Part shown: positions 44,252 to 53,020 of the stretch, piece after piece
Layout of the letters: each line of letters starts with the position of its first letter
Numbering within the stretch: position 1 is the stretch's first letter
Source: Paenibacillus popilliae ATCC 14706
GTDB taxonomy: Bacteria; Bacillota; Bacilli; Paenibacillales; Paenibacillaceae
Direction: 5' to 3'
NCBI RefSeq assembly: GCF_000315235.1
Contig: NZ_BALG01000224.1
Coordinates: forward strand, 1 to 57,111
Length of the DNA: 57,111 nucleotides
Notes under the pieces: generated by a model
Databases searched by the model: none
Seen by the model: only the letters and a program-made list of their open reading frames with translations
What the model was told of the DNA's origin: nothing
Translations under genes and position numbers: made by a program

Positions 44252-45358
44252 ATGACGAACGAATGGGTGGAGTCAGTGGCAGGGAAAGCCGTTATTCCCG
44301 ATACAATGAAAGCTGTTGTCGCTTACGCGCCCGGCGATTACCGGCTGGAGGAAGTGCCGGTTCCGGCAGTCGGAGAAGGAGAGATTTTGCTCAAAGTGGA
44401 AGGCTGTGGAATATGCGCAGGGGATCTGAAGGCATTTGGAGGGGCTCCGAGCTTCTGGGGGAGCGAGACTCAGTCCGCTTACATTAAAGCGCCGGTGATA
44501 CCGGGACATGAATTTATCGGCCATGTGGCAGCGCTTGGGCCTGGGGTAGAGGGGTTCGCCATAGGCAACAGAGTCATATCCGAACAGATCGTGCCTTGCT
44601 GGAAGTGCCGCTTCTGCAATCGGGGGCAGTATTGGATGTGCGAGAAGCATGACTTGTACGGCTTCCAGAACAATGTGAATGGCGGGATGGCCGAATACAT
44701 GAAGTTGCCGAAGGAAGCGATCAACTACAAGGTGCCTGCCAATCTTCCCTTGGAGAAGGCGATCTTGATCGAACCTTTTGCCTGCTCCTACCATGCGGTG
44801 CAGCGTGCACAGATTCAACTGGGGGATATCGTCGTGCTGGCCGGAGCCGGAACGCTTGGGTTAGGGATGATCGGAGCAATTAAGAAGTCGGGTCCAGGGA
44901 AGCTGATTGTTCTTGATTTGTTCGAGGACCGGCTGCGATTGGCCGAGCAGTTCGGCGCCGATCTGGTGTTGAATCCGAGCAAGAACGATGTCGCGCACAT
45001 CGTGAAGGAACTGACCGGCGGGTATGGATGCGACATCTATATTGAAGCAACCGGCGCCCAGAAGTCGGTAGAGCAAGGTCTGAGCCTGATTCGTAAGCTT
45101 GGCCGATTCGTGGAATTCAGCGTGTTCACCGACCCCGTAACCGTAGACTGGAGCATTATCAGCGACCGCAAAGAACTGGATGTGCTCGGCTCGCATCTGG
45201 GGCCATACTGCTACGAGCCTGTAATTAAAGGCATTGCCAACGGCGATCTTCCAACGGAGGGCATCGTCACGCATCAACTGTCGCTGGAACAGTTCAAGCG
45301 CGGATTTCAACTGGTGAGGAGCGGGTCGCAGTCATTGAAAGTTGTGCTTATCCCGTAG
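44252..45358 (+). CDS. Zinc-dependent medium-chain polyol dehydrogenase
   Basis: A 368-residue MDR-family NAD(P)-dependent dehydrogenase. Catalytic zinc ligands are Cys55 (GCGICAGDL) and His86-Glu87 (PGHEFIG). A structural zinc site is formed by Cys116, Cys119, Cys122 and Cys130. The Rossmann glycine motif is VVLAGAGTLGLGMIG. It resembles erythritol/L-threitol and related sugar-alcohol dehydrogenases. Next to DhaK/DhaL and an RpiB-type isomerase it probably oxidises the imported polyol to a ketose; the exact substrate is not readable. ATG follows GGGGGGATAACCAGC. Confidence 0.88.
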   Translation: MTNEWVESVAGKAVIPDTMKAVVAYAPGDYRLEEVPVPAVGEGEILLKVEGCGICAGDLKAFGGAPSFWGSETQSAYIKAPVIPGHEFIGHVAALGPGVEGFAIGNRVISEQIVPCWKCRFCNRGQYWMCEKHDLYGFQNNVNGGMAEYMKLPKEAINYKVPANLPLEKAILIEPFACSYHAVQRAQIQLGDIVVLAGAGTLGLGMIGAIKKSGPGKLIVLDLFEDRLRLAEQFGADLVLNPSKNDVAHIVKELTGGYGCDIYIEATGAQKSVEQGLSLIRKLGRFVEFSVFTDPVTVDWSIISDRKELDVLGSHLGPYCYEPVIKGIANGDLPTEGIVTHQLSLEQFKRGFQLVRSGSQSLKVVLIP

Positions 45359-45412
45359 TCGGCGTAGCAAAGCCATGCCCATCATGAATCATGAACAGAA
45401 AGGAATATGCCT

Positions 45413-45877
45413 ATGAAAATCGGATTAGGCTCTGACCATAATGCGTATGTGATGAAAGAAGAGATCAAGGCGTTTGTGCAATCGCTCGGTTACGAAGTAC
45501 ATGATTATGGCTGCGCTTCCTACATGGAGGTGGATTACCCGGACGTTGCCTTCCGGGTTGCCGGCGATATCCTCTCCAACAAGATCGCAAGAGGAATCTT
45601 GATCTGCGGAACCGGCATCGGCGTTGCCATCGCCGCAGGGAAAGTTCCCGGCATTCGCGCCGCGCTGTGCCATGACACCTATTCGGCGGAGCGGGCACAG
45701 AAGAGCAATGATGCGCAGATTATCACGATGGGTGCGAAGGTAATCGGCATTGAACTGGCCAAGCAGATCGTCACCGTATATCTGCAATCGGAGTTTACCG
45801 GCGGCAATTCGGCGAGAAAGGTTCAGCAGATTATCGAGAAAGAGCAGGATTTCTTGAAAGGGGCTGTATGTCATTGA
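45413..45877 (+). CDS. RpiB/LacAB-type sugar-phosphate isomerase
   Basis: A 154-residue cytoplasmic isomerase: KIGLGSDHNAYVMKEEIKAF at the N-terminus with the Asp-His pair, DYPDVAFRVA, the active-site Cys in ILICGTGIGVAIAAGK, and HDTYSAERAQKSNDAQIITM. The family includes ribose-5-phosphate isomerase B, galactose-6-phosphate isomerase and the erythrulose-4-phosphate isomerases of tetritol pathways. The neighbours favour the last, by inference. The ATG at 45413 has AAAGGA at 8 bases; the ATG at 45407 is only 2 bases from it. Its end overlaps dhaK by 10 bases. Confidence 0.9.
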   Translation: MKIGLGSDHNAYVMKEEIKAFVQSLGYEVHDYGCASYMEVDYPDVAFRVAGDILSNKIARGILICGTGIGVAIAAGKVPGIRAALCHDTYSAERAQKSNDAQIITMGAKVIGIELAKQIVTVYLQSEFTGGNSARKVQQIIEKEQDFLKGAVCH

Positions 45878-46878
45878 AAAAATTGATTAACGCTCCGAAT
45901 GATGTCGTGGAGGAAATGATCGCTGGCTTCGCGGCAGCCCATCCGCAATATGTCCGGCAGCTTCCGCAACATAAGCGTTCGATCGTTACGGTGAGAGACA
46001 CCACGGAGGGCAAGGTTGGCATACTCATCGGTGGGGGATCCGGCCATGAGCCTGCATTTATGGGTTATGTCGGGGACGGGATGGCGGATGGCGTGGCGGT
46101 AGGCAATATATTTGCTTCTCCGCCGCCCGATCCGATTCTGGAGGCGACCAAGGCGATTGATAAGGGTGCAGGGGTTGTATATATTTACGGGAACTATGCT
46201 GGCGATGTCATGAACTTCGACATGGCGGCGGAATTGGCCGACCTCGAGTACGGTATTCCTGTAGGGACGGTTATCGTAACGGATGACGTAGCCTCCGCTC
46301 CGAGGGAAGGCAGCGAGAATCGTCGCGGCATTGCCGGCGAGTTTTTGGTAACGAAGGTGGCCGGGGCCGCTGCGGCACAAGGGTATTCGTTGAGTGAAGT
46401 CGTCAGCGTGTCGAATTGGGCGAATGCGCGGACTCGAAGCATGGGAGTGGGTCTGACGCCGTGTTCCTTGCCCCAGACGGGCCAGCCCAGCTTCGAATTG
46501 GAAGCGGACGAGATGGAAATTGGCCTTGGCCATCACGGGGAACCGGGAATCGAGAAAGGGCGGCTGCAAACGGCCGAACGGGTAGCTGAACGTCTTGTTC
46601 ATGATATTGTGGCGGATATGCCGCTTGAGCCAGGATCCCGGACTGCCGTTCTTGTAAATGGACTCGGTTCAACGACGCGAATGGAACTGTATATCGTGTT
46701 CTTGAGGGTCGAGCAATTGTTGTCTGAGAGAGGGATTGTTATTCATCGTGCTTACGTGGGCGAGTACAGCACATCTCTGGAAATGGGAGGGTGTTCGGTG
46801 ACGGTGATGCATCTGGACGATGAGCTGGAAGCGTTGATCGATTACCCTGCCGACTGTCCCATGTATGTACAGAAGTAA
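45868..46878 (+). CDS. dhaK: Dihydroxyacetone/ketose kinase subunit DhaK
   Basis: A 336-residue substrate-binding subunit of a DAK-type kinase. GGGSGHEPAFMGYVGDGMAD (residues ~55-74), NYAGDVMNFD with Asp113, and GLGHHGEPG with the His (about 222-223) that forms the covalent hemiaminal with the ketone substrate. It pairs with DhaL, encoded 12 bases downstream. The absence of DhaM (the PTS phosphodonor subunit) in the cluster suggests an ATP-dependent DhaKL kinase. In tetritol pathways such kinases phosphorylate erythrulose. Substrate here is inferred. The start overlaps the isomerase gene and the ribosome binding site is GAAAGGGGCTGT. Confidence 0.92.
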   Translation: MSLKKLINAPNDVVEEMIAGFAAAHPQYVRQLPQHKRSIVTVRDTTEGKVGILIGGGSGHEPAFMGYVGDGMADGVAVGNIFASPPPDPILEATKAIDKGAGVVYIYGNYAGDVMNFDMAAELADLEYGIPVGTVIVTDDVASAPREGSENRRGIAGEFLVTKVAGAAAAQGYSLSEVVSVSNWANARTRSMGVGLTPCSLPQTGQPSFELEADEMEIGLGHHGEPGIEKGRLQTAERVAERLVHDIVADMPLEPGSRTAVLVNGLGSTTRMELYIVFLRVEQLLSERGIVIHRAYVGEYSTSLEMGGCSVTVMHLDDELEALIDYPADCPMYVQK

Positions 46879-46890
46879 GGAGGAGCGGTC

Positions 46891-47553
46891 ATGAACATGA
46901 CGGCGGATGATCTGAAGACGTATCTAACTTATGTCATCGGTGTAATCGAAGAAAATAAAGAGTACTTGTCCGAGCTGGATCGGAAGCTGGGCGACGGCGA
47001 TCATGGGGTAACCATGTCGATTGGCTGGCAGGCCATCGGCGAACAATTGCGCGACACGTTGAAGGACGAACAAGATTGCGGCAGGATCTGTTCCGTTGCG
47101 GGACGAGCGTTCCTGTCAGCGGTAGGTTCTTCCGTCGGGCCGCTATATGCTATGGGGTTTCTGTGGGGGGCAAAGGCCATCCAGAACATTACGGTGCTGC
47201 GCGACGAGGATCTGGTCCGTTTCTGGGTTGCTTTTATTGAAGGAATCAAGGAGCAAGGGAGGGCGGAGATCGGCGACAAGACGATGATCGATACGCTGGA
47301 GCCAGCGCTCGCAGCGTTGCAGATTAGTTACCGGACGACGGGCGAGTTCAGGGCTGCATTTGCCGAAGCGGTATCGGCGGGCCGACGCGGGATGGAGGCG
47401 ACGAGGGCCATGCTGTCGAGAAGAGGGAGATCGAGCCGTCTGGGGGAGCGTTCCCTGGGCATTCAAGATCCGGGAGCAACATCGGCTTATCTGATCCTTC
47501 GCGCGTTCCTGGACACAATAGAAGCCCCGGTTGAATCTCAGGTTACATCGTAA
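46891..47553 (+). CDS. dhaL: Dihydroxyacetone/ketose kinase nucleotide subunit DhaL
   Basis: A 220-residue subunit binding the adenine nucleotide and Mg2+. Asp30, Asp35 and Asp37 in LDRKLGDGDHGVTM are the classical Mg ligands. SVAGRAFLSAVGSSVGPLYA and GDKTMIDTLEPAL follow, and the C-terminal loop reads IQDPGATSAYLIL in place of the usual GxxDPGA. All key residues are present, so with DhaK it should be a working kinase. ATG follows AGGAGCGGTC. The next ORF starts 33 bases after its stop. Confidence 0.92.
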   Translation: MNMTADDLKTYLTYVIGVIEENKEYLSELDRKLGDGDHGVTMSIGWQAIGEQLRDTLKDEQDCGRICSVAGRAFLSAVGSSVGPLYAMGFLWGAKAIQNITVLRDEDLVRFWVAFIEGIKEQGRAEIGDKTMIDTLEPALAALQISYRTTGEFRAAFAEAVSAGRRGMEATRAMLSRRGRSSRLGERSLGIQDPGATSAYLILRAFLDTIEAPVESQVTS

Positions 47554-47586
47554 GCACCTTAATCCTATGCATGAGGGGGGGGATCC

Positions 47587-48435
47587 TTGATAACGAATGC
47601 GGATCGTAATGATGTTGTGGCCAAGATGCACATGGATTTTCTGACCGTTACACAACAGGCTGCCTTCGCCGCTTCCCCTTGGATAGGCAAAGGATGCAAG
47701 CAGGAAGCAGATGAAGCAGGCACGGCAGCGATGAGAGAAAACATGAACCGGATCGGCATGCGCGGACTGATCGTGATCGGCGAAGGGACAAGACAACGCC
47801 ATTACCGTCATCGCGGCAGCTTCCGCAGGCAGTCTGCTGCATGCTCCCGATATGTATATGAAGAAATTGGCGGTGGGGCCGCAGGCGGCAGGACGCATTC
47901 ATTTGGACTGCCTATGTCGGAGAATGTGCTCTCCGTGGCCGATGCGCTCGGCAAGAAGGTGTCCGACGTCACAGTCATGATTCAAGACCGCCCCAGACAT
48001 GAAGTATTGATTCGCGATGTGTTGGATACGGGAGCCAGAGTCCGATTATTTTCCGATGGCGATGTGACTGGCGCCATTGCGACAGCGATTGATGGATACA
48101 ATGTGGATCTGCTGGCGGGAACAGGAGGGGCGCCGGAAGGCGTGCTCGCCGCCGTGGCGCTGAGATGCCTCGGAGGTGATATACAGGCTCAGCTTCTTCC
48201 ACAACATGAAGGAGAAGTGGAGCGATGTTTACGGATGGGATTGCCCAAGCCTGGCACCATCTTGACTCTGGGCGATATGGTACAATCAGACGACTGTCTG
48301 TTCGTTGCCACAGGCATCACGGATGGCTTGCTATTACAAGGAGTACGCAAGAGGAACGGAACCGTGCTAACTCATTCTTTGCTCGCCTTCGGAGGCAGCC
48401 TTACGAGATTCCAGTTCATTGAATCCTATCATTAA
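47587..48435 (+). pseudogene. glpX: Class II fructose-1,6-bisphosphatase (GlpX), internally damaged
   Basis: The 282-residue open frame keeps GlpX sequence at both ends ([37 protein letters not shown]; then [35 protein letters not shown]). Roughly 120 bases are missing after GEG, including the DEAPML and VDPLEGT metal-site segments. Residues ~68-105 are read in the wrong frame. In the other frame the same DNA encodes the expected [41 protein letters not shown] second one-base loss near 47910 restores the frame. It should be inactive. Normal length is about 320. TTG start after GGGGGGGATCC. Confidence 0.85.
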
Positions 48436-48488
48436 GCAGATGGGGCTCTCGCGATTGACGAGAATCGTAAGCCGGGAGGAGGGGCATA

Positions 48489-48809
48489 TGCAAGCGAGTG
48501 GGATAGAATCGACGAGCGGTGTGTTAACACGATTCGAACAAGGTCGATCGATGCCATCGAGAAGGCCGGATCGGGACATCCCGGCATGCCGATGGGAGCG
48601 GCCCCGATGGCTTATACGCTGTGGAACCGGTTCATGAGCGTCAGTCCTGCGAATCCGGGATGATGGAACCGGGATCGGTTCATTCCGTCTGCCGGACACG
48701 CATCGATGCACTTATATAGTATCTGCATCAATTGGGTAAGACTTGTGTGCTGCCCGCCAAGGTCACGGTTCGACTGGCCATTGACAGGGGCAGTACGGGT
48801 ATTTATTAA
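48489..48809 (+). pseudogene. tkt: Transketolase, collapsed by internal deletion
   Basis: After an ATG at 48488 and a one-base shift, codons encode [40 protein letters not shown] and, past a TGA where Trp is expected, WNRDRFIPSAGHASMHLYS. This is the thiamine-diphosphate N-terminus of transketolase. At 48747 the sequence jumps to VLPAKVTVRLAIDRGST, which resembles the family's C-terminal end, then stops. About 500 codons are gone. It was the last gene of the polyol operon and would have used erythrose-4-phosphate. Confidence 0.75.
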
Positions 48810-48830
48810 AGATGAATGATGATGTAATAG

Positions 48831-48873
48831 AAAGACGAGGGGGCTGCTTCAATTGCGCCCTTTGTCTTTTTTT
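48831..48873 (+). terminator. Terminator of the polyol operon
   Basis: AAAGACGAGGGGGC pairs imperfectly with GCGCCCTTTGTCTTT, followed by TTTTT. It lies just after the transketolase remnant. Confidence 0.65.
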
Positions 48874-49048
48874 GGTACGACATCCTCGCTGGATGGGGAA
48901 TTACACATACATGGGGAATGGCTGTGCAACGTCGTATGAAGGAAGCAGGGAGGTGTATTATTATCCACTTAACCTTGATCATCATCCAATCCCAGGAATG
49001 ATCGAATAAGTCCCTGCTTTTACTACGGTGACGGTATGTTGCGAACCT
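48874..49048. other. Stretch without a supported gene
   Basis: Only short overlapping open frames without ribosome binding sites; nothing recognisable before the GNAT fossil. Confidence 0.4.
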
Positions 49049-49411
49049 GTGATCCTATGATGCTGTGATGCTGCGATAAGCAGAAGTAAGGAACTTTGCG
49101 CAGGAGCCATGTGCCGATCTTGGCGGTATGATCGAAGATGTGGAAGTAAGATACGCATGATGGGATACTTCTATTGGAGAAATGGTTGGGTAACACATTG
49201 GGCAATGACATGTACTTTGCGTGGCTGGCTTATCGCGGAGAAGAACTGATTGGCATGGCTATTATCGAACGGACTGGCGAGCATCGAAGAGGACAATAAG
49301 CCGTGCCTGGCTTGCCTTAAGTCCCACGGCTATGTAACTGACGAGAGGAGCCGGGCGAAGACGGATGTTATAGTTTGGGGTACGAACGGAGGTAGGGAAT
49401 GCGGGGGTAAG
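49049..49411 (+). pseudogene. GNAT acetyltransferase fossil, copy A
   Basis: It aligns base by base with the better-preserved fossil at 51394-51844 (shared TTTGCGCAGGAGCCA, AGAAATGGTTGG, GGCTGGCTTATCGCGGAGA, CAATAAGCCGTGCCTGGCTT). It lacks about 140 bases between two GGCGAG hexamers, including the acetyl-CoA loop. It directly precedes CRISPR leader 1. Confidence 0.7.
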
Positions 49412-49689
49412 CAAATTATATCGGTTTGATCACTACTATTGGCCTGTGAAATGTGGTAACTTATACATTGAGACATGGATCTAGATATAGGAAAAGCCAT
49501 TCATGTTGTGGTGCGAATGTGTAGTGCACATGAATTTCCCGGGGGATTCGCACCATATTTTTTCTAAAAAATGGATTTTTTAATGTGGTCGATTTGCCGT
49601 TGGTTTAAAAACTCGTTTTTATTTGTCAATTAATTGACTCTTTTTAACGGTTCCAAGGTATTAATTGGCTATTAATGTCAATTTTTGCT
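49412..49689 (+). promoter_or_regulatory. CRISPR leader 1
   Basis: An AT-rich region just before array 1, homologous to the region before array 2 (shared TTTGATCACTACTATTGG, GGTATTAATT, TTAATGTCAATTTT). It contains the 45 bp dyad element at 49510-49554. Confidence 0.75.
49510..49554. repeat. 45 bp leader dyad element, copy 1
   Basis: Outer stem GGTGCGAAT/ATTCGCACC, an inner ATGTG-TAGTG-CACAT hairpin and a CCCGGGGG block. It lies 135 bases before the first repeat of array 1. Confidence 0.85.
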
Positions 49690-50645
49690 GTCGCATCCTA
49701 CGCGGATGCGTGGATTGAAATGAAATAACGAACTCGTAAAAGCAGCACAAGCGGCGTCGCATCCTACGCGGATGCGTGGATTGAAATAAGCAACGGTGGA
49801 TTATATTATCGGTGTGACAGAGTCGCATCCTACGCGGATGCGTGGATTGAAATTTTGACAGGATCCAATTGGCCCTGTGATGGTCCAGTCGCATCCTACG
49901 CGGATGCGTGGATTGAAATCAAAGAACTGCTATATGCAAGGTATACCGTTGAGGTCGCATCCTACGCGGATGCGTGGATTGAAATTAAACGAAGGGTGAA
50001 CGTTCTTCTGTTTTTCAGTCGCATCCTACGCGGATGCGTGGATTGAAATTACCCTTGTGACGCGCTCTGAAAGCCCGTCCAGGCGTCGCATCCTACGCGG
50101 ATGCGTGGATTGAAATTCTACTAGTGTTCCTCCCCATGTCCGCTGCGCGACGTCGCATCCTACGCGGATGCGTGGATTGAAATCCTTTCATACACCGCTA
50201 GCGACCAAGTCGCTGTGTCGCATCCTACGCGGATGCGTGGATTGAAATTGTCATGATCCCACTGAAATACCGTCAGGTACTACGTCGCATCCTACGCGGA
50301 TGCGTGGATTGAAATTATGCTCCTCCCTCCAGTACCTCGAATAGATCAGTCGCATCCTACGCGGATGCGTGGATTGAAATATTTCGGGCGGTGCGACGCT
50401 ATTTGGGTTGTACTCGTCGCATCCTACGCGGATGCGTGGATTGAAATTGACACTAGCATTTTAGCACGTCAAATAGGGGTCGTCGCATCCTACGCGGATG
50501 CGTGGATTGAAATGCTCCAAATAACTCTCCGTTGGCGTGGCCCCCCTGTCGCATCCTACGCGGATGCGTGGATTGAAATTCACGTATCTCTTCCGGCAGA
50601 GTGCTGAGCAGGAGTTGCATCCTACGCGCATGCGTGGAATCAAAT
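49690..50645 (+). CRISPR. CRISPR array 1 (loop TACGC), 15 repeats
   Basis: Fourteen near-identical 32-base repeats plus a degenerate last one (50614-50645), with 14 spacers of 32-35 bases. The repeat starts GTCGCATCC, forms a 7 bp stem CGCATCC/GGATGCG around loop TACGC and ends TGGATTGAAAT, a type I-C style repeat. The degenerate final copy and the leader on the left show that transcription runs on the plus strand. No cas gene is adjacent. Confidence 0.97.
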
Positions 50646-50655
50646 ATGAAACCAA

Positions 50656-50709
50656 AAAAGCATCTCAGCTTGTGACAGAAGATGGCACGGGGTGGGATGC
50701 TTGTCTTTT
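50656..50709 (+). terminator. Possible terminator after array 1
   Basis: AAGCATC and GATGCTT, 31 bases apart, followed by GTCTTTTT. The stem is short for the loop size. Confidence 0.3.
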
Positions 50710-50849
50710 TGTAGAACATATGTTCCTTGTAAAGTTGTTGTCACTGCTACAACCATAATAGAATGCAAAGTATCGATATGAAGGAAGGTGAAAGTGAATC
50801 TGGAGCGGGATGTAGTACAGATGGCGGATATGAGGCTGACAAAAAGGTG

Positions 50850-51243
50850 CGTACTGCCGAAATTCCGGTATGCTACGGCGGGGAATAGGGTCTCGATCTG
50901 GAGGAGGTCGCCGCGTATAAGCGGCTATTGGCCGATGAGGTTGTTCTCATTCATAGCAGCGCCGTGTACTTGGTATACATGATGGGGTTTGCTTCCGGTT
51001 TTCCGTAGCTCGGCGGCCTGCCGGAGAGATTGCCACCGAGGCGCTCTTCCTCGCGCCTGACGATTGTGGTGGGCGCTAGTGGGCGGTCGGGATTGTCGGG
51101 AGGCAGACCGGGGTCTGTCCTATTGTCACACCAGGCGGCTAGCAATTGATCGGCCAGTCGCCGATTCCGTTATTTCTCCGGATATGCCCCCTCCGATCTT
51201 GCTAAGATCGGGGGATACGATCTGGCGGATCTGGCCGATATAG
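50850..51243 (+). pseudogene. KipI/PxpB (5-oxoprolinase subunit B) fossil
   Basis: One frame reads, through several stops, TAEIPVCYGGE, GLDLEEVAAYKRLLADEVVL, IHSSAVYLVYMMGFASGFP, LGGLPERLPPRRSSSRLTIV, and finally PPPILLRSGDTIWRIWPI. This is the KipI/PxpB family in order, with three or more nonsense codons and a degraded glycine-rich centre. The N-terminal part and the partner genes pxpA and pxpC are absent. It is clearly non-functional and lies between CRISPR arrays 1 and 2. Confidence 0.75.
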
Positions 51244-51393
51244 CGAGACAATTGGCCGTTAGGCTCGGTTGCACGCAAGAAGCTGATCGCATTGTGAAGG
51301 CGGTAGAGGATGCTGTCGTATAGGATAGGAAGACGCCCGAGCATCCGAAGGACAAAGGGATATATAACAATAATGAAATGGGGTTGAATCAGG

Positions 51394-51844
51394 ATGGCGT
51401 CGATTGAACGATGGAAGCTTTGCGCAGGAGCCAGGTGCCGATCATCTTGGCGGCATGGTTCGAAGATATGGAAGTATGCATACGCATGCCCGGGATGCTT
51501 CTATTCGAGAAATGGTTGGATAACATATCGGGCAATGACATGCTCTGCGTGGCTGGCTTATCGCGGAGAGGAGCCGATTGGCATGGCTATGATCGAACGG
51601 GATGGCGAGTCAGCCTATATCGGACATAATCCATCCTTCCGAAAATGAAGGATATGGAAAACAATTGGTGCGCGAAGTGATGAATCGCCCGGAACGGCCA
51701 TCCGCGAGCAGATGGGTGGCGAGCATCGAAGAGCACAATAAGCCGTGCCTGGCTTGCTTTAAGCCCCTCGGCTATGTGACCGACGAGGAGGAGCCGGACG
51801 AAGACGGATTTATAGTTTGGTGTACGAACGGAGGTAAGGAATGA
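51394..51844 (+). pseudogene. GNAT acetyltransferase fossil, copy B
   Basis: Frameshifted GNAT-type sequence: VAWLAYRGEEPIGMAMIERD, GESAYIGH, then after a shift GYGKQLVREVMNRPERPSAS (the acetyl-CoA loop Q/RxxGxG/A), RWVASIEEHNKPCLACFKPL, GYVTDEEEPDEDGFIVW. At least two frameshifts are present. It directly precedes CRISPR leader 2, exactly as copy A precedes leader 1, so fossil and leader were duplicated together. Confidence 0.75.
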
Positions 51845-52134
51845 AGGAAGATGCAAATTACACCCGTTTGATCACTACTATTGGTCTGTGAAATGTGATA
51901 ACTTATACTTTGTAGAGATGGATCTAAATATAGGAAAACCCATTCATGTTTTGGTGCGAATGTGTAGTGCACATGAATTTCCTGGGGGATTCGCACCATA
52001 CTATTTCTAAAAAAATGGATTTTTTAACGTGGTCGATTTGTCATTGGATTTAAAAATTAGCTCTGAATTGTCAATTAATTGACTTTTTTAAACATTTTCA
52101 AGGTATTAATTAGGAATTAATGTCAATTTTCGCT
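51845..52134 (+). promoter_or_regulatory. CRISPR leader 2
   Basis: AT-rich region upstream of array 2, homologous throughout to leader 1. The last bases before the repeat read TTAATGTCAATTTTCGCT, against TTAATGTCAATTTTTGCT in leader 1. It contains the 45 bp dyad at 51953-51997. Confidence 0.75.
51953..51997. repeat. 45 bp leader dyad element, copy 2
   Basis: Same element as copy 1 with one visible change (CCTGGGGG for CCCGGGGG). It ends 137 bases before the first repeat of array 2. Confidence 0.85.
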
Positions 52135-52603
52135 GTCGCATCCTATGTGGATGCGTGGATTGAAATGATCTCTTCGGGGTGTCTTGCGAGGCGCAGGAAC
52201 CGTCGCATCCTATGTGGATGCGTGGATTGAAATTTGACGGAGTTAATGGCCGCGAGCAATTCCTGGGTCGCATCCTATGTGGATGCGTGGATTGAAATCT
52301 TGTCGAGCATCCGGAAGATTTGGAAGCCCTCCAGTCGCATCCTATGTGGATGCGTGGATTGAAATGGATCTCACAAACAAACAATAGTGGCGTTACTCCG
52401 TCGCATCCTATGTGGATGCGTGGATTGAAATTGCCGTCGCTGGCTGTAGTAGCCGCCGGCTCTGGTCGCATCCTATGTGGATGCGTGGATTGAAATGTAA
52501 GGTCCTCGGTCGTAGAGAGACGCGCTTCGATGTCGCATCCTATGTGGATGCGTGGATTGAAATTTAACTCCTGACACAAGTTCAGTTGCGATTGCCTGTC
52601 GCA
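52135..52603 (+). CRISPR. CRISPR array 2 (loop TATGT), interrupted
   Basis: Seven complete 32-base repeats and eight spacers (33-35 bases). The eighth repeat is cut after GTCGCA at 52603 by an IS66-family end. The repeat is identical to that of array 1 except for the hairpin loop, TATGT instead of TACGC. A degenerate repeat with the same TATGT loop at 55443-55475 is probably the original end of this array. Confidence 0.95.
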
Positions 52604-52690
52604 ACGTAAGCGTCAAACCTGGCACACCTTCAACAGCCCCCGGGAATCATGAGAAGATGAGAGCAAATCCAAATCACAGGAGGTTGCCTC

Positions 52691-53020
52691 ATGACGAAAC
52701 AAGAACAACGCCGACAAGAATGGACCGCGCGCGTCGCAGCTTATGAAGCAAGCGGCCAGACGATGAAGGTCTGGTGCGCCGAGCATCACGTGACTAAAGA
52801 TCAATTAAGATATTGGCTCCGTACCCTGAAAGGCCGCTCGACAGCGACAGCAGCAACCTCTTCCGTTCGCTTTGTTCCGCTCGCCTTAAGCGAACCGATG
52901 GCACATACGCCTTCCTCCTCCCTTACCCTCTATGTCGGCTCCACGCGCATTAAACTGACGGCAGGCTTCGACCCTAAGCCGCTTCGTGAAGCGGTCGCTG
53001 CCCTGGATGTGTCATGCTGA
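52691..53020 (+). CDS. tnpA: IS66 accessory protein TnpA
   Basis: A 109-residue helix-turn-helix protein of the IS66 Orf1/TnpA type: MTKQEQRRQEWTARVAAYEA, SGQTMKVWCAEHHVTKDQLR, YWLRTLKG, then a variable linker and SLTLYVGSTRIKLTAGFDPK. ATG follows CAGGAGGTTGCCTC. It overlaps tnpB by 7 bases. It is intact, although its element is crippled by the broken tnpC and lost right end. Confidence 0.88.
   Translation: MTKQEQRRQEWTARVAAYEASGQTMKVWCAEHHVTKDQLRYWLRTLKGRSTATAATSSVRFVPLALSEPMAHTPSSSLTLYVGSTRIKLTAGFDPKPLREAVAALDVSC

Noticed and set aside
48812-49009. 65-residue frame after the transketolase remnant
   Set aside because: It begins inside the operon terminator and has no homology or ribosome binding site.
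49661-49894. Open frames across CRISPR array 1 encoding repeated QSTHPRRMR-like peptides
   Set aside because: They are translations of the 32-base repeats and spacers; no ribosome binding site and no conservation other than the repeat itself. The same holds for frames at 50317-50719, 52106-52579, 55952-56314 and 56390-56572.
50788-50982. 64-residue frame starting after array 1
   Set aside because: It covers the start of the kipI/pxpB fossil in another frame; not a gene.
51126-51370. Minus-strand frames near the kipI/pxpB fossil
   Set aside because: Antisense shadows of decayed plus-strand coding sequence.
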